64,000 nt of DNA. Origin: Massilia pinisoli. GTDB taxonomy: Bacteria > Pseudomonadota > Gammaproteobacteria > Burkholderiales > Burkholderiaceae_D. Positions within the stretch are counted from its first letter, which is position 1. Each line of letters starts with the position of its first letter. The notes under the pieces were generated by a model. That model was not told the origin of the DNA. It saw only the letters and a list, made by a program, of their open reading frames with translations, and searched no databases. Where the stretch lies: assembly GCF_024753285.1 (NCBI RefSeq), contig NZ_JANUGW010000005.1:62001-126000 (forward strand), given 5' to 3'. A program made the position numbers and the translations under genes. Below, in pieces: positions 56,787 to 64,000 of the stretch.

Positions 56787-57290
56787 ATGACCACCCCGAT
56801 CAAGAACACTGTCGTCGTCCTGGCGCTCGGCGCCGCCCTGTCCGCCTGCGCCTCCTTCAACCGCACGCCGCCGGCCGGCACGCCGCTGGCCGACGTGACC
56901 GCCAAGCTGGGCAAGCCCGACGCCGTCTATCCGATTCCTTCCGGCGGCCAGATGCTGGAATACCGGGGGCAACCGATGGGCCAGTTCCAGCACATGGCGC
57001 ATATCGGCGCCGACGGCCGGCTCATCTCGTACGAACAGGTGCTGACGACCCAGAACTTCGCCAAGATACAGCCGGGGAACTGGACGAAGGACGACGTGCT
57101 GCGCAGCTTCGGCCGCCCTGCCGAGGCGTCGCGCGACCGCGTGGACGGCGGCGAGGTCTGGTCCTACCGCTACAAGCAGGACGGCGTCTGGCCCGCCTAC
57201 ATGAACGTCTATTTCAACGGCCGGGGCGAAGTGCGCCGCACGGACAATACGCCGGATCCGGTGCTCGACGACCGCTCGAAAGGCCTGTGA
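56787..57290 (+). CDS. Hypothetical lipoprotein, tandem copy 1
   Basis: 167 aa from ATG 56787 (an ATG at 56766 is possible). Lipoprotein signal LGAALSAC, lipidation Cys about residue 20. The mature protein has two similar SmpA/BamE-like segments: PLADVTAKLGKPDAVYP and DDVLRSFGRPAEASR, each followed by beta strands. Strongly similar to the next gene (GQPMGQFQ, DGRLISYEQVLT, VWSYRYK). Probably envelope-located; function unknown. Confidence 0.8.
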   Translation: MTTPIKNTVVVLALGAALSACASFNRTPPAGTPLADVTAKLGKPDAVYPIPSGGQMLEYRGQPMGQFQHMAHIGADGRLISYEQVLTTQNFAKIQPGNWTKDDVLRSFGRPAEASRDRVDGGEVWSYRYKQDGVWPAYMNVYFNGRGEVRRTDNTPDPVLDDRSKGL

Positions 57291-57307
57291 ATCAACGGAG
57301 GACTGCG

Positions 57308-57826
57308 ATGCCCGCCCCTTCCCGCACAACCTGGCGCACAGCCGGCCTGATGGCCGCCACGGTGCTCGCCCTGTCGGCCTGCGCCACCGTGTTCCGGCAA
57401 CCGCCGCCCATCGGTGCGCCGCTCACGGCCGTCACCGCCGCGCTGGGCCAGCCCGCCGCGACGTATCCCGAGCCGGATGGCGGCCAGGTGCTCGAGTACC
57501 GCGGCCAGCCGATGGGCCAGTTCCAGTACATGGCGCGCATCGGCCCGGACGGCCGCCTGATCTCGTACGAGCAGGTGCTCACCAGCGAGAATTTCGCGCA
57601 GGTGAAGGTCGACCACTGGACCAAGGACGACATCCTGCGCCACTTCGGCCGCCCCGCCGAGGTCTCGCGGGTGTACGTGCACGACTACGAAGTCTGGTCC
57701 TACCGCTACAAGGAAGCGGGTGTATGGAACTCGCTGATGAACGTGCACTTCGACGCTCAGGGCATCGTGCGCCAGATGCTCAACGGGCCCGACCCGATGT
57801 ACGACGAGCGCTTCCGCCACCGCTGA
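57308..57826 (+). CDS. Hypothetical lipoprotein, tandem copy 2
   Basis: 172 aa, ATG 57308 after a GGAGG ribosome site. Lipoprotein signal VLALSAC. Same architecture as the gene 17 bp before it: PLTAVTAALGQPAATYP, RGQPMGQFQYMARIGPDGRLISYEQVLTSENFAQ and DDILRHFGRPAEVSR. The pair is a local duplication in one operon and may form a heteromer. Confidence 0.8.
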   Translation: MPAPSRTTWRTAGLMAATVLALSACATVFRQPPPIGAPLTAVTAALGQPAATYPEPDGGQVLEYRGQPMGQFQYMARIGPDGRLISYEQVLTSENFAQVKVDHWTKDDILRHFGRPAEVSRVYVHDYEVWSYRYKEAGVWNSLMNVHFDAQGIVRQMLNGPDPMYDERFRHR

Positions 57827-57886
57827 CCCCGCCAAGGCGCCGGCCCCGGCGCGACAATGTGTGAGAATGCCGCGCCCGCCGCCCGC

Positions 57887-57892
57887 TATACT
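57887..57892 (+). promoter_or_regulatory. TATACT box immediately before the start at 57901
   Basis: A near-consensus -10 hexamer ends 8 bp before the ATG, and no ribosome site is visible. Transcription starting 7-8 bp later would give an mRNA with almost no leader. The -35 region is poor. Confidence 0.4.
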
Positions 57893-57900
57893 CGGGCGAC

Positions 57901-58626
57901 ATGAGCGCCACCGTTCCCACCTTCCTGCCGCCGCGTGACCGCCGCCCAGTCGGCCTCGCGGTCACCATCGCCATCCACGCCCTCCTGCTGCTGGGCTGGC
58001 AGCTGACGCGCCGGGCCCCAATCACCCCCGCGCCCGATCCCGTCCGCACGACGATCCAATGGATACGCTTGCCCGCGCCGCCCGCCCGGCCGCAGCCGCG
58101 CCGCGAGGACGAAGCGCGCCCGGAACCCGCGCGCGTACCGGCGCATGCGCCCGCGCGGCCAAGCGCGATCACCTTGCTGCCGCTTCCGTCCGTCCCGGTC
58201 GTACCGGCCGCACCGCCCGCCGCCGCGGCGCCGCCCGCATCCACGTCGGCGGCACCGGCGGCCGGTGCCGATGCGGCCACCCTGCTCGAACGGGCGCGCC
58301 GCGACGCGGGCGCCGTCGACCGCGCGCTGCGCAAGGAAAATTTTCCTTACATCGTGGCCCCACTGGACAGCCCGCAGATCCGTATGCGCAAAGGGATCGC
58401 GGCGGCGGCCCAGATGGAGCCCGGCATGGACGAACTGGTCAACAACACCGGCGACGGCGCCCGGCGCACGCGCATCGTCACGGGCGGCCAGACCTATTGC
58501 ATGACGGAGCGCTCGCCCGCGGCGAGCATCGACATGATCGAGAAGCACGGCAAGTGGCGCCAGACCAACTGCCCGGCGCACGAGTCGACCGCCAACGGGC
58601 AGGAGTGGCGCACAGCCCGGGATTGA
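57901..58626 (+). CDS. Hypothetical inner-membrane protein, TonB-like N-terminal layout
   Basis: 241 aa. A short cytoplasmic start and one membrane helix (LAVTIAIHALLLLGWQL, about 18-34) precede a long Pro/Ala/Arg-rich stretch to about residue 120, as in TonB. The C-terminal domain (DAATLLERARRDAGAVDRALRKENFP to the end, with KHGKWRQTNC) is not the TonB domain and is not recognised. Two cysteines late in the chain may form a disulphide. Likely periplasmic. Confidence 0.7.
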   Translation: MSATVPTFLPPRDRRPVGLAVTIAIHALLLLGWQLTRRAPITPAPDPVRTTIQWIRLPAPPARPQPRREDEARPEPARVPAHAPARPSAITLLPLPSVPVVPAAPPAAAAPPASTSAAPAAGADAATLLERARRDAGAVDRALRKENFPYIVAPLDSPQIRMRKGIAAAAQMEPGMDELVNNTGDGARRTRIVTGGQTYCMTERSPAASIDMIEKHGKWRQTNCPAHESTANGQEWRTARD

Positions 58627-58863
58627 GGGCCGCCACCTCAAGCGTGCCTGCCCGACAGACCTGCTGCGTCGCAGCAATTTTATCGACTAAACGCCGGCGA
58701 GCCCGGCTTCGACGACAGCCACTCCCGGCCGTGGGAAACCATGATGCAGGTCGCGTATTTCGTCCGCACGATTGAAAAAGCGGTTGAAATGTCATCGAAA
58801 TCGTCTAGTCTTACGAACTCGCGCCGGGACGCATTTTGCGCCGAGCGCGATTGTGCGATGCAA

Positions 58864-58880
58864 AATTTCTGACAGAAATT
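58864..58880. promoter_or_regulatory. Perfect dyad upstream of phasin copy 2
   Basis: AATTTCTG and CAGAAATT flank a single A, a 17-bp dyad 68 bp before the ATG at 58949. A possible promoter (TTGAAA-16-TAGTCT) lies upstream at 58784-58811. The rest of the 322-bp gap after 58626 shows no gene. Confidence 0.4.
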
Positions 58881-58948
58881 ATTTCCTAGCATTTTTATGC
58901 TGACGCATCGCCCCTCACACAGCGGATACACTTTTTATGAGGTCATCC

Positions 58949-59566
58949 ATGTTCCTATTCTCGCAAGCGGTTACCCCCGCAGTCCGTTCGCACCTGGACG
59001 CCCAGGTCGCCTTCCTCAACGACATGTCGAAAACCTGGTCGCGTTCGATCCAGAGCATCGTCGAAGCGAACATCCAGCTGAGCCAGACCTTGCTCGAAGA
59101 GAGCAATCTCGCCAGCCAGCAAATGTGGACTACCAATCACCCGACGGAGGTCATCTCCGCCGCCGCCGCGCGCGCTCAACCGGCCGCGGAAAAGCTGCGC
59201 GCCTACCAGCAGCACCTGACGCGCGTCGTCGCGGACTCGCAGGCCGAGATGGCCCGCGTGGCCGAGCAGCACGTGCCGGAAACGTCACGCACGGCCCGGA
59301 CACTGGCCGACGAGGTGGCGCGCGCCGCCTCGGAAGAAACGCAAAAGAGCCTGCGCACGCAGCAGGAAACACTGAAGAATTTCCGCGATCCATTCCAGGA
59401 AGCGCGCGCCAACGGCAGCGCACAGCGCGGCAATCTGCAAAGCGGCGGCAACGGCGCCGAATCGCGCAGTCACGCCGAAGCCGGTACGCCGGAAGGCACG
59501 TACCGCGGCAGCGTCCAGGGGAGCCCGCAATCGGGCCAAGGCAAGGGCGCAAGCAAGGCGAGCTGA
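58949..59566 (+). CDS. Phasin family protein (copy 2)
   Basis: 205 aa from ATG 58949, which has a GAGG ribosome site and aligns with the start of the paralog at 10772; an ATG four codons earlier is less likely. N-terminal FSQAVTPAVRSHLDAQVAFLNDMSKTW is almost the same as in copy 1, then helical coiled coil with AAAARAQPAAEKLRAYQQHLTRVVADSQ and RVAEQHVPETSRTARTLADEVARAA. The C terminus is Gly/Ser/Gln-rich. Likely PHA granule coat. Confidence 0.82.
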   Translation: MFLFSQAVTPAVRSHLDAQVAFLNDMSKTWSRSIQSIVEANIQLSQTLLEESNLASQQMWTTNHPTEVISAAAARAQPAAEKLRAYQQHLTRVVADSQAEMARVAEQHVPETSRTARTLADEVARAASEETQKSLRTQQETLKNFRDPFQEARANGSAQRGNLQSGGNGAESRSHAEAGTPEGTYRGSVQGSPQSGQGKGASKAS

Positions 59567-59665
59567 CCCTCGCCGCCGACGACACGGGGCCATGCGCCGT
59601 CGCGCGCACGGCCCCGCTCGGCGCAACGCCCCGCGAGGGGCGTTGTCGTATGCATGGCCGGGCGA

Positions 59666-60511
59666 TCAGCGCCGCTCGCTCGGGTCGAGGGGTTCCTCGT
59701 CCGTCTGGATGATGCTGACGGGCTTGCCCTTGGCGAGGCGCCAGAAGTAGATCGTGTAGCCGGACAGGCCGTACACGACGAACAGCGGCCACAGGATGAC
59801 TTGCGGCGCGATCGCCAGCAACGCGAGGCCCAGCGCGATCAGGAACACGACGATGAACGGTACCGACTTGCGGAAATTCACGTCCTTGAAGCTGTAGAAC
59901 GGAATGTTCGAGACCATCGTCAGGCCGGCGAACAGCGTGATGGTCCACGAAATCCAGTCGACCTTGCGCGCGTCGATGTTGATGTCCGGGTCGCTCATGA
60001 ACATCACGACGCCGACGACGAGCGCGGCGGCGGCCGGGCTCGGCAAGCCCTGGAAGAAGCGCTTGTCGACGACCTCGATGTTCGTGTTGAAGCGGGCCAG
60101 CCGCAGCGCGGCACCGGCGCAGTAGACGAACGCGGCGATCCACCCCAGCTTGCCCAGGCCGCGCAGCGACCATTCGTAGATGACGAGTGCCGGGGCCGCG
60201 CCGAACGACACCATGTCGGACAGGCTGTCGTACTGGGCGCCGAATTCCGATTGCGTGTTCGTCAGCCGGGCCACGCGGCCATCGAGGCTGTCCAGCACCA
60301 TCGCGATGAACACGGCCCAGCAGGCATGGTCGAAGCGCTGGTTCATCGCCATCACGATCGCGTAGAAGCCGCCGAACAGCGCGGCCGTCGTGAAGGCGTT
60401 GGGCAGCAGGTAGATGCCCCGGCGCGGGCGGGCCGGGCCGGTCCGGCCGGGGCGACCGAAGCGTGGCGCCTTGATGGCGCCGGGTTTGCGGCGTCGGGGT
60501 AGTGTCGGCAT
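59666..60511 (-). CDS. pssA: CDP-diacylglycerol-serine O-phosphatidyltransferase
   Basis: 281 aa from ATG 60511. The CDP-alcohol phosphotransferase motif is complete: LDSLDGRVARLTNTQSEFGAQYDSLSDMVSFG. An Arg/Pro-rich cytoplasmic start is followed by about eight membrane segments. Makes phosphatidylserine, the precursor of phosphatidylethanolamine. Lies near ilvC, as in many Betaproteobacteria. Confidence 0.95.
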   Translation of the reverse strand: MPTLPRRRKPGAIKAPRFGRPGRTGPARPRRGIYLLPNAFTTAALFGGFYAIVMAMNQRFDHACWAVFIAMVLDSLDGRVARLTNTQSEFGAQYDSLSDMVSFGAAPALVIYEWSLRGLGKLGWIAAFVYCAGAALRLARFNTNIEVVDKRFFQGLPSPAAAALVVGVVMFMSDPDINIDARKVDWISWTITLFAGLTMVSNIPFYSFKDVNFRKSVPFIVVFLIALGLALLAIAPQVILWPLFVVYGLSGYTIYFWRLAKGKPVSIIQTDEEPLDPSERR

Positions 60512-60603
60512 AGGTTTCTTTTTCTTAAGCAATGCGCAGGGTCCGCGCGACGACACCATTATATCGGTCGCGCCCCTCTGTTAGCGAACTACTACCGGTC
60601 ACG

Positions 60604-61380
60604 TCAGCGGAATTTCACCTTGCCGACGAGGCGCATCTGCAAGGTCGTCTCGCCCGGCTCGAAGCTCGGCTCCGGCATCTCGGCCACGTCGGCGCGCTTG
60701 GCCGACATCCGCATCAGCGCCGGTGCCGCCTCGGCCTGGCCGCCGGCATAGTTGCCGCTGCCTTCGAAGTCGACCGTGTCGATGACGGCGTCGTTCACGT
60801 TGCGGCCCATCGCGCGCGCGATCGATGCGATGCGCTCGTTCAGGTTGCGGTACGTGGCCGCGATGCGCTCGTCGTCCAGGCGCTTCGCCAGTTCCGGGCT
60901 CACGTGGTAGTCGATGCCGTTCAGGTTCAGCACTTTCTGCGCGGCCGCGGCGGTCTTCGGCAGCGCCTGCAGGTTGCGCGTTTTGACTTCGAGGTACTGG
61001 CCCACGCGCCAGCCGATCGGCACGCGGCGCACGGCCGGATTCGCCAGCGGACGGGGGCCGTCCGGCACTTCCGGATAGACGGGCACCGTGTAATAGCCAA
61101 CCGTCTTGAGTTCCGCCTGCGGGTCTTCGCGGCGCACGATCTCGGTGCCCTGCTTCATCTTCTGGTTGACGCGCGCGGTGGCAGCCGCACGGTCCTTGTC
61201 CTGCTCTTCGACGGCGAAGCTGACGGTCGCCTCGTCGTTCGCATGCTTGACCTCGCCGAACGCGGGCACGATCACGAGGGTGCCGCTCGTGGTGGCGGCC
61301 GCCGGCGCGGCCTGGGCGTGCACCTGCGCGGCCAGCGCAAGGCTCAGTGCGGTCAACAGGACCCGTTTTTTGATGGACAT
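60604..61380 (-). CDS. SIMPL (DUF541) domain protein, exported
   Basis: 258 aa from ATG 61380, with an AAGGAGAACAAC ribosome site. Signal peptide ends AQVHA-QA. SIMPL features: VPAFGEVKHANDEATVSFAVEEQDKDRAAA, VGYYTVPVYPEV, a YRNLNERIASIARAMG helix and a C-terminal LVGKVKF strand. Bacterial members (YggE, BP26) are periplasmic oligomers of unclear role. It sits between ilvC and pssA. Confidence 0.85.
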   Translation of the reverse strand: MSIKKRVLLTALSLALAAQVHAQAAPAAATTSGTLVIVPAFGEVKHANDEATVSFAVEEQDKDRAAATARVNQKMKQGTEIVRREDPQAELKTVGYYTVPVYPEVPDGPRPLANPAVRRVPIGWRVGQYLEVKTRNLQALPKTAAAAQKVLNLNGIDYHVSPELAKRLDDERIAATYRNLNERIASIARAMGRNVNDAVIDTVDFEGSGNYAGGQAEAAPALMRMSAKRADVAEMPEPSFEPGETTLQMRLVGKVKFR

Positions 61381-61502
61381 TGTTGTTCTCCTTGATTCGG
61401 TTCGCGGCGCGGTGCCGCGGCAGGAGAACGATAGCCGGTTTTGCGACAAAGTCGAGTTTATGTAATGGAAAGTTGCAAATGAATGCAAACGAGGGACACA
61501 AA

Positions 61503-61534
61503 AAAAATCGCCCCCGCAAGCGGAGGCGATTTTT
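61503..61534 (-). terminator. Rho-independent terminator of ilvC
   Basis: AAAAATCGCC pairs with GGCGATTTTT, with an inner CCGC-AA-GCGG stem, and a run of T follows on the minus strand. It is 18 bp past the ilvC stop. Confidence 0.88.
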
Positions 61535-61551
61535 ACATCAGCGGAAGCCGA

Positions 61552-62592
<1,041 letters not shown>

Positions 62593-62630
62593 TTATATCG
62601 TTAATGTCGCCGCGGGTCTGCCGGCGTCAC

Positions 62631-62659
62631 GCGTGGGCACGGGGTGCCCACCCTACGTT
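62631..62659. repeat. REP-like palindromic element, single unit
   Basis: ACGCGTGGGCAC followed by GGGGTGCCCACCCTACG folds as a hairpin (GTGGGCAC/GTGCCCAC). The outer bases ACGCGTGG and CCACCCTACG are the same as in the pair at 46145-46206. In the ilvH-ilvC gap. Confidence 0.7.
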
Positions 62660-62680
62660 TCGATCGAGGTCTCTGGCCGA

Positions 62681-63172
62681 TCACACCTTGAGGATGCGCT
62701 CGCCGCGGCCGATGCCGGAACCGCCCGTGCGGACGGTTTCGAGGATCGAGGCGCGGTCGATGGCGTCGATGAAGGCGTCCAGCTTGGTCTTCGCGCCCGT
62801 CAGCTCGATCGTGTACGTTTTTTCCGTCACGTCGATGATGCGGCCGCGGAAGATGTCGGCGGTGCGCTTCATTTCCTCGCGCTCCTTGCCCACTGCCCTG
62901 ACCTTGATCAGCATGAGCTCGCGCTCGATGTGCTGGCCTTCGGTGAGGTCGACCACCTTCACCACTTCGATGAGGCGGTTCAGGTGCTTGGTGATCTGCT
63001 CGATGATGTCGTCCGAGCCCGTCGTCACGATGGTCATGCGCGACAAGGTGGCGTCTTCGGTCGGCGCCACGGTCAGCGTCTCGATGTTGTAGCCGCGTGC
63101 CGAGAACAGCCCCACGACGCGCGACAGCGCGCCGGCTTCGTTTTCCAGCAGGACGGAGATGATGTGTCGCAT
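62681..63172 (-). CDS. ilvH: Acetolactate synthase small (regulatory) subunit
   Basis: 163 aa. N-terminal ACT domain MRHIISVLLENEAGALSRVVGLFSARGYNIETLTVAPTED and a C-terminal ALS_ss domain. Confers valine feedback on the catalytic subunit. The ATG overlaps the large-subunit stop (TAATG). Confidence 0.97.
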   Translation of the reverse strand: MRHIISVLLENEAGALSRVVGLFSARGYNIETLTVAPTEDATLSRMTIVTTGSDDIIEQITKHLNRLIEVVKVVDLTEGQHIERELMLIKVRAVGKEREEMKRTADIFRGRIIDVTEKTYTIELTGAKTKLDAFIDAIDRASILETVRTGGSGIGRGERILKV

Positions 63173-64000
63173 TACAGGTCCTCCGATCCGAGCAGCATTT
63201 CCGACAGGCCCTTACCCGTCTTGACCATCGGCCAGACGTTTTCGCTGCGGTCGGTAATGAAGTTCATGAACACCAGGCGGTCCTTCATGGCGAAGGCATC
63301 GCGCAGCGCGCCCTCGACGTCGCCCGGCTTCTCGATGCGCATGCCGACGTGGCCGTAGGCCTCGGCCAGCTTCTCGAAGTCGGGCAGCGAATCCATGTAC
63401 GACTCGGAATAGCGCGAGCCGTAGTCGAGTTCCTGCCACTGGCGCACCATGCCCAGGAAGCGGTTGTTCAGGAGGATGATCTTCGGCGTCAGGTGATACT
63501 GCTTGCAGGTCGCGAGTTCCTGGATGTTCATCTGGATGGAACCCTCGCCCGTGATGCAGGCCACGGTCGCGCCCGGGTTCGCCATCTGCACGCCCATCGC
63601 GTACGGCAGGCCGACACCCATCGTGCCCAGGCCGCCGGAGTTGATCCAGCGGCGCGGCTTGTCGAACGGATAGTATTGCGCGGCCCACATCTGGTGCTGG
63701 CCCACGTCGGACGTGACGTAGGCATCGCCGCCCGTCACTTCCCACAGCTTCTCGACGACGGACTGCGGCTTGATGAGTTCATCGGAGGTCGCATAGCGCA
63801 GGCAGTCGCGGCCGCGCCACTCTTCGATCTGCTGCCACCATTTCTGCACGGCCGGATTCGGACGCTGTTCGGCGGCATCCAGCTGCGACAGCATTTCGAT
63901 CAGCACGTCCTTGACGTTGCCGACGATGGGGATATCGACCTTCACGCGCTTCGAGATCGACGACGGGTCGATGTCGATGTGGATGATCTTGCGGGGGTTG
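63172..64000 (-). CDS. ilvB: Acetolactate synthase large subunit, C-terminal part
   Basis: About 275 codons, running off the right edge; the protein start is outside the window (an internal GTG at 63945 is not the start). Thiamine diphosphate site: GEGSIQMNIQELATCKQYHLTPKIILLNN; also DVGQHQMWAAQYYPF and GGLGTMGVGLPYAMG. First committed step of branched-chain amino acid synthesis. Whether ilvB or ilvI is the better name cannot be decided here. Confidence 0.95.
   Translation of the reverse strand, partial: NPRKIIHIDIDPSSISKRVKVDIPIVGNVKDVLIEMLSQLDAAEQRPNPAVQKWWQQIEEWRGRDCLRYATSDELIKPQSVVEKLWEVTGGDAYVTSDVGQHQMWAAQYYPFDKPRRWINSGGLGTMGVGLPYAMGVQMANPGATVACITGEGSIQMNIQELATCKQYHLTPKIILLNNRFLGMVRQWQELDYGSRYSESYMDSLPDFEKLAEAYGHVGMRIEKPGDVEGALRDAFAMKDRLVFMNFITDRSENVWPMVKTGKGLSEMLLGSEDL

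Overview
This 64 kb window is GC-rich chromosomal DNA from a betaproteobacterium. The complete nuoA-N operon with a DUF2818 gene behind it, the ispD-ispF pair, the tpiA-secG-tRNA-Leu-nuoA order, rpsO-pnp, and ilv(B)-ilvH-ilvC near pssA all point to the Oxalobacteraceae, probably Massilia or a close relative. The genus is an inference from gene order and protein style; no database search was run.

Layout. 0-11 kb is an accessory carbohydrate and surface region: the end of a LytTR regulator, a sedolisin (S53) protease, a Gfo/Idh/MocA oxidoreductase, an SMP-30/gluconolactonase protein, a DUF5666 lipoprotein, BluB, a GH29 alpha-L-fucosidase, an acyltransferase and a phasin. 10.9-11.9 kb holds what looks like the wreck of a Tn7-like transposon: the N-terminal third of a TnsB-type transposase followed by repeated end-like motifs. 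12.1-17.1 kb is a four-gene operon: Tat-exported FAD amine oxidase, periplasmic cytochrome c, RidA with a signal peptide, and a TonB-dependent receptor. It reads as a complete uptake and oxidation system acting outside the cytoplasm.

17-25.6 kb, all on the minus strand, carries a REC-GGDEF-EAL c-di-GMP protein with a degenerate GGDEF motif, a K+ channel with a C-terminal zinc ribbon, a VOC protein, an FMN reductase, a small unknown, an MFS transporter, IspF, IspD, an exported HExxH protein, a Nudix hydrolase and a DUF2818 protein. 25.6-40.3 kb is the 14-subunit NADH:quinone oxidoreductase (complex I), nuoN back to nuoA, followed by tRNA-Leu(GAG), secG, tpiA and a quinone oxidoreductase.

43.4-53.9 kb appears to be an accessory block between qor and pnp. 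It has a KGG-type stress protein, a Sel1 repeat protein, a DUF2807 protein, a small basic protein, and a six-gene stressosome operon (rsbR-rsbS-rsbT-rsbT/X phosphatase-histidine kinase-hybrid kinase). No RsbU, RsbV, RsbW or sigma-B gene is present, so the output appears to be a phosphorelay. 54-64 kb returns to housekeeping genes (pnp, rpsO, pssA, ilvC, ilvH and the 3' part of the acetolactate synthase large subunit). Interspersed are two tandem lipoproteins, a TonB-like proline-rich protein, a second phasin and a SIMPL-domain protein.

REP-like palindromes lie at 46.1 kb and 62.6 kb. No CRISPR array, rRNA gene or prophage was seen.
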